From Cinnamomum chago (taxonomy: Eukaryota; Streptophyta; Magnoliopsida; Laurales; Lauraceae): DNA of 64,000 nt. A model generated the notes under the pieces. That model did not search any database. It had not been told where the DNA came from and saw nothing but the letters and a program-made list of their open reading frames with translations. Location: contig CP142452.1 of NCBI GenBank assembly GCA_038049695.1, positions 28,136,501-28,200,500 on the forward strand, in the 5' to 3' direction. Of this stretch, positions 1-10,600 are shown piece by piece (positions within the stretch are counted from its first letter, which is position 1; each line of letters begins with the position of its first letter). The translations under genes were made by a program, and so were the position numbers.

Positions 1-2139
1 TACGTGTTTTAGGAAATAATTAAGAAGCGGGAATTTTAAATTTTGTTTTTAAGTTTTAGTCATTGTTTGGGCTATTCAGTTTCTTGTGTTGATACCGGGA
101 CCCAGGTGGGCCACCCGATGACCCATCCGATCAGTGGATCCGAAGGAGGACGCACCGGCGACCCATTAGGTGGTGTACCCGTGTGAGGTGAGCCTTGTTT
201 GGCCTACCATCCAGCGTCTGATCAAAGAGAGGGAGATGACGTATTTTAGGAAGTAGATAAGAAGTGGGAATTTGTTTTTTTTTTTTTTAAGTTTCAGATA
301 TTGTTTGGGTCATTCAGTTTCTTGCGTTGATACCGGGACCCGGGTGGGCCACTCGATGACCCATCCGATCCGTGGATCCGAAGGAGGACCCACCGGCGGC
401 CCATTAGGTGGTGGACCCGTGTGAGGTGGACCCTATTTGGCCCACCATCCAGCGTCTGATCAAAGAGAATGAGAGGACGTGTTTTAGGAAACAGTTAAAA
501 ATTGGGATTTTGTTTTTTGTTTTTTTGTTTTTTTAAGTTTCAGTCATTGTTTGGGCCATTAAGTTTCTTGCGTTGATACCGAAACCCAAGTGGGCCACCC
601 GCTGACCCATCTGATCTGTGGATCCGAAAGATGACTCATGGACAACCCAGTAAGTGGTGGACCTGTGCAAGGTGGGCCATGTTTGGCCCACCATCCAACG
701 TCTGATCAGAGAAAGGGAGAGTACGTGTTTTAGGAAGCAGTTAAGAAACAGTATTTTTTTAAAAAAATTTCAGTCATTGTTTGGGCCATTCAGTTTCTTG
801 CATTGATACCGAGACTCAGGTGGGCTACTCGATGACCCATTCGATCTGTGGATCCGAAGAAGGACCCACCAGAGACCCATTATGTGGTGAACCTATGTGA
901 TGTGGCCCTGTTTGGCCCACCATCCTGCTTATGATTAGAGAGAGGTAGAGGACGTGTTTTAGGAAATAGTTAAGAATTGAGAATTTGTTTTTGTTTGTTT
1001 TCTTTTTAAGTTTCAGCTATTGTTTGGGTCATTCAGCTTCTTGCGTTGATACCGGGATCCAGGTGGGTCACCCGATGACCCATCCGATCCGTGGATACGA
1101 AGGAGGACCCATGGGCGACCTAGTAGGTGGTGGACTCGTGCAAGGTGGGCCCTGTTTGGCCCACCATCCAACGTCTGATCAAAGAAAGGGAGAGTACGTA
1201 TTTGAGGAAGCAGTTAAGAAGCGGTAAATATTTTTTTTTAAGTTTCAGTCATTGTTTGGGTCATTTAGTTTCTTTTGTTGATACCGGAACTCGGGTGGGC
1301 CACCCGATGACCCATCCGATTTGTGGATCCGAAGAAGGACCCACCGGAGACCCATTATGTGGTGGGCCCGGGCGATGTGGGCCCTGTTTGGCCCACCATC
1401 CTGCGTATGATAAAAAAGAGGTAGAGTACGTGTTTTAGGAAATAGTTAAGAATTGAGAATTTGTTTTTATTTGTTTTCTTTTTAAGTTTTTGTCATTGTT
1501 TGGGCCATTCAGCTTCTTGCGTTGATATCGGGACCCAGGTGGGCCACCCGATGACTCATCCGATCCGTGGATCAGAAGGAGGACCCATGAGTGATCCGTT
1601 CTATGGACCCGTGCAAGGTGGGCCATGTTTGACACACCATCCAACGTCTGATTAGAGAAAGAGAGAGTAGGTGTTTTAGGAAGCAGTTAAGAAGCGTTAT
1701 TTTTTTTTTTAAGTTTCAGTCATTGTTTGGGCCATTCAGTTTCTTGCATTGATACCGGGACTTAGGTTGGCCACCCGATGACCCATCTGATCCGTGGATT
1801 CGAAGAAGGACCCACCGGAAACTCATTATGTGGTTGACGCGTGTGATGTGGGCCCTGTTTGGCCCACCATCCTGCGTATGATCAGAGAGAGGCAGAGTAC
1901 ATGTTTTAGGAAACAGTTAAGAATTAAGAATTTGTTTTTGTTTGTTTTTTTTTTTAAGTTTCAGTCATTGTTTGGGCCATTTAGTTTTTTGCGTTGATAC
2001 CGGGGCTCAGGTGGGCTACCCAATGACCCATCTGATCGGTGGATCCGAAGGAAGACCCATGGGCGATCCAATAGGTGGTGGACCCGTGTAAGGTGGGCCT
2101 TGTTTGGCCCACCATCCAACTTTTGATCAAAGAAAGGGC
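1..2139. repeat. Higher-order tandem repeat array, nine monomers
   Basis: Nine copies of a GTGGGCC-rich monomer follow head to tail. The anchor ATTGTTTGGG begins at 62, 300, 546, 776, 1019, 1251, 1495, 1722 and 1967. Spacings are 238, 246, 230, 243, 232, 244, 227 and 245, so from the third copy on a short type and a long type alternate and make a dimer of about 471-476 bp. The types also differ at the end of the unit: one reads like CAACGTCTGATCA, the other like CTGCGTATGATCA. The T-rich spacer explains most of the length difference. The array is cut by the left window edge. Open frames inside it (for example 985-1438) are by-products of the repeat. Confidence 0.93.
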
Positions 2140-2629
2140 GAAGGGAAAATACAAAGTTACATATTGGTTTTTTTTTTTGGAGGAAGTTATGTGGGTCGGT
2201 TAGTGAGAGTGGAGAGAGTGGAAAGGGAGAGGAGATACTGACACCTGGAGTCATGTGGTTAAACAAAGGGAAAATACATTCCCTTCGTAATATAGATTAG
2301 ACCTAATTGACATAAGGCCATTATCCATCGTTAGATAATGTTAGTCCCAATTGGCAATGGTCAAGCTATTGTCCACTATTAGATCTATCATTAACCCATC
2401 ATATAAACCAGTAGATCTATAGTCCTGAATTGTTGGTCCCAATTGATTGTGGATCAAGCAATTTTTCTCTCATTAAATCTTCTTTCGGGCTATTATCTAC
2501 CACTAGATCTATTCATTGAAATTGATGCACGCCTTTGTTTTTATAGTTCTCAGGTGTCCATTGGATCGATCGAGTGTGACTTTGTCCAATTGTTTTATTA
2601 TGTATAAAAACTATGCTAATTTTATTATG
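2140..2629. other. Non-coding AT-rich stretch
   Basis: No gene seen. It contains loosely repeated phrases around TTAGAT and GTCCCAATTG (2310-2520) that look like decayed repeat DNA, but no clear unit or ends could be defined. Confidence 0.4.
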
Positions 2630-3208
2630 GATTTTCTTAAAATTCCATCATCCTTGCCAATTCACTAGTAGTTTAGTTGGTGAGGCACCTCCTTTTTAAA
2701 CAAACAAGTAGGGATCTATCCCTTACTGAAGCATTGATGGAGAGGGAACATTTTTTAGGTTATGCGAGTACTTATCTTACAAAAATAATAATTTGGGCTC
2801 CTTAAGCCTTCAAGTCAATCCCCACGCGCCACGTGGGCAACTTGCCAACTCAGCTATGGAAACACACCTGGAATGATTAAAACAAAAGAATGGGGTCTTT
2901 CCTCCAAATAGGAAGAAAGATTTTCTTAAAAATCCATCATCCTTGCCAATTCACTGGTAGTTTAGTTGGTGAGGCACCTCCTTTCTACACAAACAACTAG
3001 GGATCTATTCCCAACTGAAGCGTTGATGGAGAGGGAAATTTTTTTTAGGTTGTGTGAGTACTTATCTTACAAAAATAATAATTTGGGCTCCTTAAGCCTT
3101 CGAGTCAATCCCCACGCGCCATGTGGGCAACTTGCCAACTCAGCTATGGAAACACACCTGAAATGATTAAAACAAAAGAATGGGGTCTTTCCTCCAAATA
3201 AGAAGAAA
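2630..3208. repeat. Two tandem 289-bp SINE-like units with tRNA-like promoter boxes
   Basis: Unit one (2630-2918) and unit two (2919-3208) are nearly the same and lie exactly 289 bp apart. On the minus strand each has TAGCTGAGTTGG, a good RNA polymerase III A box (2845-2856 and 3134-3145 in plus coordinates). About 34 bp further on is a B-box-like GGATTGACTYG (2811-2822, 3100-3111). At the other end, on the plus strand, TAGTTTAGTTGG followed by GGGATCTATCCC gives a second tRNA-like head. Related pieces lie near 5785 and 49342. A tRNA-derived SINE is the best guess; tails and target duplications were not resolved. Confidence 0.55.
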
Positions 3209-3265
3209 ATCATTTCCAAATAGAAACCCACAACAAAAAGAAGCTCTCCTCGCCTCCAGCAAAAA

Positions 3266-3800
3266 CAGAGGCGGACCTACATGTACCAATTTGGGCTCCT
3301 TAAGCATTCGAGTCAATCCCACACCCCCACCCAAAAAAAAAAAATTTTTCAAAACACCCTTTTAGGTTCCTAGGAGAAGTCCCCTCACAAAAACCCATTA
3401 AAATTTAAAAGAACAAAATGTATTGGTGATTACCATTAATATGAGAATGTTAATGATTTGGGTCAAAAAAACTGTGACCCATAGATTTATGGATTGGATC
3501 TTTATATATATATATATATTCACAAATTGCTCAAAATCCATAATTTTTTAGTCCACTTGGAATATGGGTTTTGAAGAAGGAGCCTTAAAACACTAGTACG
3601 AATGTCATATAACTAAAACAAAAAAAAATGTCATATAAATCTTGATGATAGAATATTAGTTGATGTAATTAGATATTTTGTAATTGTAATACTTTCTCTT
3701 TTGCCAAGTTAATATTAAGAAAGAACAATAAAATAGTGATCGAATCTTTCAAGTGATTATCGTAAGCCCCCATCAAACAAAAATCATGGGTCCGCCACTA
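3266..3800. mobile_element. Non-autonomous hAT-type transposon
   Basis: The 535-bp element begins CAGAGGCGGACC and ends GGTCCGCCACTA, whose complement is TAGTGGCGGACC: a 12-bp terminal inverted repeat with two mismatches and the CAG/TAG ends typical of hAT elements. It is flanked by an exact 8-bp duplication AGCAAAAA (3258-3265 and 3801-3808), the size hAT transposases make. No transposase frame is present. It sits at the 3' end of a broken histone H2A gene on the minus strand. Near its left end it has a stretch (3288-3321) resembling the SINE-like unit just upstream. Confidence 0.85.
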
Positions 3801-4290
3801 AGCAAAAAGACCCCACCAACAAGAAGAGCCTTAGAGGCAACAGTCTTCTTGTGAAGTAAGAGATTTGAATGTTGACACCACAATTTGCAATCGTGACTTC
3901 CCCAATCAATTTGCTTAATTCCTCATCGTTCCTCACCGCATGCTGTATGTGTCCCGGCACAATCCTCGTCTTCTTGTTGTCCCTCGCAGCATTTCTTACA
4001 AGCTCGAGAACCTGGAAAACAGGGGGGAAGGAAGACCCCGGAAGGGAAAAGGGGATCTAAAGTAAATCCAGAAGGGGGAAATTGAATTTACCTCAGCCGC
4101 GAGGTATTCGAGGACGGCTGTAAGATGGAGAAGGGCGCTCGGCATATTTTCCGGCCTTGAGGAAACGGGCGATTTGGCCGACGGGGAGCTGGATGCCTGC
4201 CTTGCTGCTCCGAGATGTCGCTTTCTTCGACGCTCCAGCGCCCAAAGATTTTCCACAACGAGCGCCTAAAGATTTTCCACGACTAGCCAT
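3801..4290 (-). pseudogene. Histone H2A (H2A.X-like) pseudogene
   Basis: Exon 1 starts at ATG 4290 and runs to 4092; an 80-bp intron with GT/AG ends (4012-4091) follows, then exon 2 from 4011. Exon 1 gives an H2A tail and the motif [20 protein letters not shown] (plants normally have [19 protein letters not shown]). Exon 2 gives [18 protein letters not shown] and [19 protein letters not shown]. Right after AER the region that should read VGAGAPVYL is about 14 nt short, shifting the frame; [11 protein letters not shown] is then found in another frame. A second one-base shift lies after the TIAN motif, before a decayed NLLLPKK tail. The N-terminus has a seven-residue duplication of KSLGA. Presence of the intron makes it a decayed gene copy, not a retrocopy. 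A hAT element is inserted immediately downstream. Confidence 0.88.
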
Positions 4291-4982
4291 GAGAGAGAGA
4301 GAGAGGGAGGTTTTGGGGAAGAATGAGAAGAAGGTGTTTCTTTGAAGGCTGAGTTTGTCAGAAAGGGTCATGAACTGATTCGCCATCTTATTTGAAATGA
4401 TAAATATTTCGATTTTGTATTTAGATTTGAGGAGGGAAAAAACATAATGAGATTTTGTCAATAACACAAAATTCCCACTAGTACTCAAGGAATCATGTTG
4501 CACCATCAATAATTTGAGATGGCGTTATGAAGTATCAAACATGAGTCTATGTCGGCAATGCCGATATACAATACGTTGCTCATTTGCAGAATCCATGCAA
4601 TATGACCTTTTGCTTTTAAGTTTTTTCTTTTATTTTTTCCATAATTGATCCTTTTATTTTAAAGTCAACAATTAAGCGTCTGGGTTCAAGTATCATGCAA
4701 TCTATGCAAATTTATTTTCATTTTGATTGTAGAAACTAGAGACATTTTTTTCTCGCAATACTCCATTAACTCCCCTAGTGAAAAGATTAGTATGTGATTT
4801 TAGATTTATGAATTGCAAAAATTGATATCCAAATAAACTGTTTTGCACATCAATATAAGTATTTTTAAGAAACTTATTCACTAGATGAGTCTGACTGTCT
4901 GAGTGAATATGTTTTACCTGATTAAATACTTGTTATTGTTATTAATCTTCAAATACTTTTCAGATATTCATTGTGAAGTATC
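4291..4982. other. Former 5' flank of the H2A pseudogene, AT-rich
   Basis: A GA/CT-rich patch next to the H2A start (4290-4320) resembles a plant 5' leader. The rest is AT-rich and no gene is seen. Confidence 0.35.
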
Positions 4983-5078
4983 CTCTCAGATCCAGACCTT
5001 TTAGTTAACTATAGTGCACCTAATTGTGCACTCTCAGATCCAGGCCTTTTAGTTAACTATAGTGCACCTAATTGTGCA
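4983..5078. repeat. 48-bp direct tandem duplication
   Basis: The segment starting CTCTCAGATCCAG at 4983 recurs at 5031 with one visible base difference. Each copy holds the small palindrome TGCACCTAATTGTGCA. Confidence 0.85.
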
Positions 5079-5197
5079 GTATTTACCCTTTGTACTACTT
5101 TTTTTCCTGGGTTTGAAGTGGTCGGGTGTATTTCAAATAAATGGAGAAGGAAGTGTGACACAGTTCAAAGAACTCTTTAAAAGATGTCACTATCTAG

Positions 5198-5663
5198 AAT
5201 GGCATAATTGATGCCTACTTTCTTCATTGTTGGGTGGATCAAGGCATCCATTTGTTTCTTCAGATGCAATCGTTGGGCGTCGGGCTTGATGGGCATTCTC
5301 TCAATATCATGCTTGGTGGTGGTGCTTGTGTTCATCACCCAAGGGGCCTTGAGCTTGGGAAACGGATCCATGGTTATGTTATTAGGAGTTCTCTAGTTCA
5401 TGATCCCTTTATGGGGGCTTTGCTGATCGATATGTATGCCAAGTGCAAGGGGCCATTGAATGCATTCCTCGTGATTGATGACTTGGGTGAGAGCAATGCT
5501 TTTGCGTGGAATTCCTTGGGTCGGGGTCCAACTCAGAATGGGTTGTAGGAGACAAGCTTGGAATTCTTCATCCTCGTGAATCATGAGGACTATGAGATTG
5601 GGATCGTTACATTAACCGATGCTTTTGCTGGAGGAGACGAATGGGTAAGGAGAGGGTGTTTTT
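5198..5663 (+). pseudogene. Pentatricopeptide-repeat (PPR, PLS-type) gene fragment
   Basis: The frame through 5198-5548 reads like the middle of a plant PLS-class PPR protein: NGIIDAYFLHCWVDQGIHLF, then LELGKRIHGYVIRSSLV and LLIDMYAKC (about 5350-5450), and NAFAWNSL near 5495-5520. The GK.IHGYVIRSGL and LIDMYAKCG blocks are hallmarks of this family, whose members bind organellar RNA. An in-frame stop follows at about 5546-5548, and family-like sequence continues after it (SLEFFILVNHEDYEIGIVTL). A stop also lies just upstream at 5195. Only about 150 codons of a protein normally several hundred residues long are present, so this is a decayed fragment. Confidence 0.75.
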
Positions 5664-5739
5664 GCTAATGGGTTTTGCCAACAAAGAAATTTTTTTTCAG
5701 TAGAGTTTATGGTTTCAAGATTTTTTTTTCTATTTGTAA

Positions 5740-5870
5740 CAAAGACCCCATTCTTTTGTTTTATTCATTCCATGAGTGTTTCCATAGCTGAGTTGGCAAG
5801 TTACCCACTTGGCGCATGGGCACTGGTTGGAAGCCTGGAACAAGGATCCTCTTTCTATGCTTTCCTTATT
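5740..5870 (+). repeat. SINE-like fragment with A-box
   Basis: From about 5740 (AAAGACCCCATTCTTTTG) through TAGCTGAGTTGG (5785-5796) the sequence matches the minus strand of the 2630-3208 units and then diverges. It is a partial, opposite-orientation copy of that family. Confidence 0.55.
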
Positions 5871-6381
5871 CTTTTCTTGGTATGCTCATCTAACCAAATT
5901 TGAAAAAAAATAGATGCAAGATTTCCCACCTAATTGATAATCACTATTAGAGCTTCGAACTATCTGTACTCTTTGTGCATTTTTTCGATAACAAAAGATC
6001 ACAAAAATCAAAGCATTCCTTCCTATGTTGCCATTCATATCTAAAATCCCAATTCTAAACATACTCTCCAATATTCTCCTCTCTTTTTTTCATACAATGG
6101 AAAAAATAAGAGATGTCTTTTTAAAATATATAGAGAGAGATTCTGATGGTGTTTTGAGTGAGAAGATTGTCAGTGCCATTGGAGAAGACGAGGGTAATAT
6201 CTTCCACTTTCCTTTTGGTTTCTCTCATGAAAAGGGGGCTAGAAGGGCATACCTATGATATGCCTAAAATCCTAATATAACATTTCATCTCACTAATGTT
6301 TAGATGGTAGATAGATGACCCCAATGAAAGGGTCATCACATTTACCATAAAACAATACCAACAAAACCAATAGAGCGGGTA
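5871..6381. other. Unassigned AT-rich stretch
   Basis: A 77-codon open frame (6025-6258) is present but resembles nothing I recognise. No other structure is seen. Confidence 0.3.
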
Positions 6382-6580
6382 TTATGGGGAGGAAATCCAA
6401 TCCCATACCCAATCTAGGAAATAAACGTACCAACAAAAACTCTTGCCAAAGTTGGCCAAAACATAAGCAACCTCATTAGCAATCCTAGGAGTAAATAAAA
6501 ACTCGACAAAAGAAAAGGAAAGAGTAAAAAACTTAGGATGTGTTGGCATCATGCCTTTCAATAGATAGGTCACATGTTCA
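6382..6580 (-). mobile_element. L1-type LINE fragment: end of the RNase H domain
   Basis: On the minus strand the frame contains PRIANEVAYVLANFGKSF followed by a WVWDWISSP-like tail. This resembles the C-terminal end of plant L1 LINE RNase H domains, usually VPRxANxVADxLAK. It is in the same orientation as the LINE fragment at 7330-8735. The two are separated by a GTGGGCC-rich repeat, so they probably belong to one decayed element. Confidence 0.6.
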
Positions 6581-6584
6581 CAAT

Positions 6585-7125
6585 CTCAAAGGTGAACGCA
6601 CATTATAAATCCTATGAATGAGGGCTCACATTGTAAATCCTGTCAATGATGGCCCATATTCTAATTTCTAAAGGTGGGTTCCACTATGTAATTTCCAAAG
6701 TTGGGTAGTCCACAATCACAAAAGGGTGGTCCCACACTATATCTCCTATGAAGGTGGGCCCACATTATAAACTCTATGAATGTGGGACTCAAATTCTAAT
6801 TTCTAAAGGTAGGCATTACATTGTAATTTCTAAAGGTGAGTCTTGTGTCCACAATTACAAAAGAGGTGGCCCCACTTTTAATTCTTACAGGTGGGTCACA
6901 ATCACAAAAGGTGGACCAACATTGTGAATCTTGTAAATGTGGGCACCATATTATAACTTTTAAAGGTGGGTCCCGTATTCACAATCACAAAAAAGGTTGC
7001 CCCACGTTATAATTTCTATAAAGGTGGGCCCACATGGTAAATCCTATAAACGTAGGCCTCATGTTCTAATTTTTAAAGGTGAGTATTACTTTAAAATTTC
7101 TAAAGGTGGGTCCTATACACGACAA
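6585..7125. repeat. Degenerate tandem repeat, about 130-145 bp period
   Basis: Phrases such as GGTGGGCCCACATTATAAA and ATTCTAATTTCTAAAGGTG recur with good copies at 6752 and 7022 and weaker copies between. About four units are visible, each made of smaller related blocks of roughly 30 bp. It interrupts the LINE remains on either side. Confidence 0.7.
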
Positions 7126-7329
7126 TAATAGAATTTCACAAACAAAAAAAAGTCTTTATAATGTTACCACACAAATTCTATACAAAATATTCTCAACAGA
7201 GTAATTTAACAGTATTATCAAACAAGTTATGCAGAACGTAGTCTTGGCACAATTAGATCTCAAGACAACTTGATTTGAGTAAAAAATTGGGAAAAACACA
7301 AGAACGATGCCAAATGGGGCCTTAATATC

Positions 7330-8735
7330 CAAAACAATAGGGCTGATGATCTAGTCAGTTCCCCCATTAATGCATTCAACTTCTTTGGTATCTATAAAAA
7401 GCACGATCTCAGAAAAAACTCTGCCTTTTGCTTCCTTTACCAAAAGGAGAATAACCCATGCCTCTATTTCTTTAGAGGAAGAGACCCTTGGTCCAAAGTG
7501 AGCAACTACAATCATAGGATTATTATATTTCATTTCATCATGAAAAAGTCATAGTCGGATTCCCGCCTTTAAGATTAAAAGCTACATTTGTTGAATTCCA
7601 TAACCTTTTCCAATGAACCTAAGATCAGGTTTCTAGCCACAATTGCATATATTTTGAACCATAGTAATTATATTGTCAGGGTTAATGCATTCCCCACTAA
7701 GGATACAAATTGTTTCAACATTTCCACAACAACCACCATATTGTAAGAACAATAAAGATAAGGTCGGTCTCTCCTTTAAAATAAGGTATATTCTTTAAAT
7801 CCATTAACTTCTTCTACCATTCTAAAATACCAACATTTCTATCAAAATGAGGTAGATAGCCATTATTAGAACCAAACTAAACTGCTATAGCATGATCGTG
7901 AAAGAAAAGGCATGCTCCACCATTTCTTCCTCAAATTCCCAAATAGGGTAGATAGTACAATATAAATTTGTTTTAGATCCAATCCATTTTCTAATAAAAA
8001 CAACATTACGAAGGCATTTCTAACAAAAGAGAAGGATTCTATGGGGCAAAGGATTTTTCCATATTTGCTTCCAATTAATCATTCCATTATTCGTATTATT
8101 GTTGGATTGAGACAAAATTTTATCGGCCAACTTAGACTTCCATCTTTAGAAAAAGGCCATACTCTCTTATCTTTCACTTCCAAACGTGAAATATAGATTT
8201 TAAGAATGTCTTCCACATCCTTTGGGTTATTGAATATGTTTGAGATTCTAGAAACATTCTAAGTTCTATTATTACTCTAGAGGTCTTTAACTTCCAAGTT
8301 TGGGTTTAGATTTTGAGAAAGTGGTTTTCTAAGACCTTGCTCACAAGGAATCCAATTACAATCTCAAACCAAAATATCTGAACCTTCGCCAATAGCTCTT
8401 CCTATATTATCATTGATGAATTTAACAACATTCACAAAACTTTTCAAGAGTCAATGGTTATCATTCCTAAAATTGGCCTCCCAACGAGATTTATTAGAAC
8501 AATATTTGGCCTTCAAGATTATAGTACTCAAACGATCTCCATTTGTTAAACATCTCCAGCATATTTTGGCAAGTAATGCCATATTATTTTCTCTTGATTT
8601 TCTTATGGTTGTCCCCATCAATAGGTTTACATAACTCATTCCACATAATAGTATGAAACTTTCTTTTACTTTCCCATTTCCCCACCAAGACTTTCTCATC
8701 AATTTATCCATAGAATCCAAGGTTTTATTAAGGAT
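7330..8735 (-). mobile_element. L1-type LINE, zf-RVT and RNase H region, decayed
   Basis: Minus-strand frames run from 8720 (MRKSWWGNGKVKESFILL, then NMALLAKICWRCLTNGD and IILKAKYC) down to an RNase H-like piece at 7351-7533 (SSSKEIEAWVILLLVKEAK, then FIDTKEVECING). This order, a block like ALLAKWxWR..S.W...I.AKY, then a zinc-binding region and an RNase H with EAEAWAxLxGVxxA, is that of the C-terminal part of plant L1 LINE ORF2. The reading frame changes and meets stops several times between, and no endonuclease or catalytic RT domain is found. It is an old 5'-truncated copy. Confidence 0.68.
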
Positions 8736-10066
8736 ATAGAGGTTGACATATTGTACACTGGAAAGGAGGAAACTCTATATTTAAATAAAACTAGTTGTGG
8801 GTATGTGCATTGCATGTAGTTGTTATTAAAATGAGTGTATTAATTCGTATTTAAATACAATCTTTTTATTCATATTTCAAAATGGATATTGCATGCAGGG
8901 AAGTGCTGCAAAATGCTTGTCTGCATATGCAAATTGATATTCAATTATGAGGTTTAAACCCCAAAGGGAGTGGATAGTGGTAAACATATATTCTAATAAT
9001 ACGAAACTGGTTTTTGGCTTAATAACTCATAAATGGTTTAAAACTAAGAATGTCATAGTAAATCTAACTAATTCTTGCTTCGTTTTTTCCATTTTCAGAC
9101 ATAATTTAGTTTTTTTTGTTGGTACTAATAGATCCATATTGAAAAAATAAAAATAATTTATAGTACTAAGATTCTCTTCTAGTATAGTAAAAAAAGTGTA
9201 TATTGTTACAACCATATGATTGTGGATTTTTTTTTTTTTTTTGGTAAACATATGAATGTGGATTTAATGAGCTACAAAGGATATCATCAAATAAAAGTAA
9301 AAAAAGTCTTCCTTTTACATAGGTAGACTCCGGGGCTTAGTGTCACTTTTTTATTTCTTGCAATGTTTGTCTACTTAAGATAAAGGTTCACCATATTGAG
9401 CATACTAAAAAGTGACTGAACAATTTAACTAAAAATTAAAATCCACCAATATGGTGGAGAAAGATTAAACAATATAACTAAATAGATATGGATGATCACA
9501 GCCAACACCCAAAACCCCACCCCCAAACACCCCCAAATATAAATAAATAAACATAACGGCTCCTAAGGAGGATTTTTTTATATCTGTCATAGAGTAATCA
9601 TTTATGTAGGCTAAGCAATACAAAAACTTATCCACAATGTCATGGTTGTCTTATAGGGGAGGGTAAGTCATTTACCCCTTTAAAAAAAGTCATGTAGTAA
9701 AGATCATCGAGTTACTTGTAGGTCTTCATTGACAATGAATGCGTAAAATTAAGAGAAAGGTAAACAAGATAGGCCCGTCTAAAATTTAATAGATTAAACA
9801 ATCTAAGATAAAACCAAGGTTAGAAAGCTCGTGACTCAAACTCAACTCATTAAAGATAAAAAAATCGACTCGGATAGAGTCTAATACGGAGACTCGGGAG
9901 TCATATTTTTTTAAAAGTAATTTAAAAAAATACTTAGAAAATGAATCCATTGCTTAAAAACCATAACTATACATTTATTTACATGCATTCATGATAATTT
10001 GTTAGTACAGGTTTAAATAAGAAAAATGAAAGGAAAAATACTACAAATTACATAATTTGTTAGTCC
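8736..10066. other. AT-rich intergenic DNA
   Basis: No gene or bounded element recognised. A 16-base T run lies near 9227. Short open frames (8947-9251) are low-complexity. Confidence 0.4.
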
Positions 10067-10600
10067 GAATACCAAATGTAAATGATCAAATATAAGTGTC
10101 AAATTACATTCCAGTCATCGTTTTTAAATTGCTGACTCTAAGCCTTGTGTATAATTATTTAAAAATAAACATTAACTTTTTTATATTAGAACTTCCTATC
10201 AAATGGTTCATAATACAAATAAATTATTAAAATGAGATGACTCAGCCAAATCTCCCCTATATTTGACCTAGTCCTTCTTCAAAACGAGTTGACTTGGGAG
10301 AGTCCAGAGTCAACTCAAAGAGTTCTCCGGCCATGATAAAATATAAAAGATTAAATATAAGTTTAAAATCACATTCTAGTTATCATTTCTAAATTGCCAA
10401 CTCCAAGCCTCATGCATAATTACTTAAAAATAAATAATAATCGTTCAAAATTAGTCTTACCTATCAAATGATTTAGAATACAAACAAATTATTAAAATGA
10501 GATGACTTTGTTGAGTCTCCCCTATATTTGACTCGGTCCTTTTTTATAACGAGATGACTCTGGCCAGTTCAGAGTCTGCTTTGAGAGTTTTTCAACTATA
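10067..10600. repeat. About 265-bp direct tandem duplication
   Basis: Two diverged copies follow each other (about 10067-10334 and 10335-10600). Shared landmarks are AAATTGC..ACTC.AAGCC, the phrase ATTATTAAAATGAGATGACT, and CTCCCCTATATTTGAC. Identity looks about 75-80% by eye, so the duplication is old. Confidence 0.75.

Noticed and set aside
985-1655. Open frames inside the satellite array
   Set aside because: They repeat with the monomer and exist in several frames; no protein family features.
2660-2722. A functional tRNA gene at the A/B boxes
   Set aside because: No cloverleaf with paired acceptor stem; boxes are degenerate and lie in a repeated unit.
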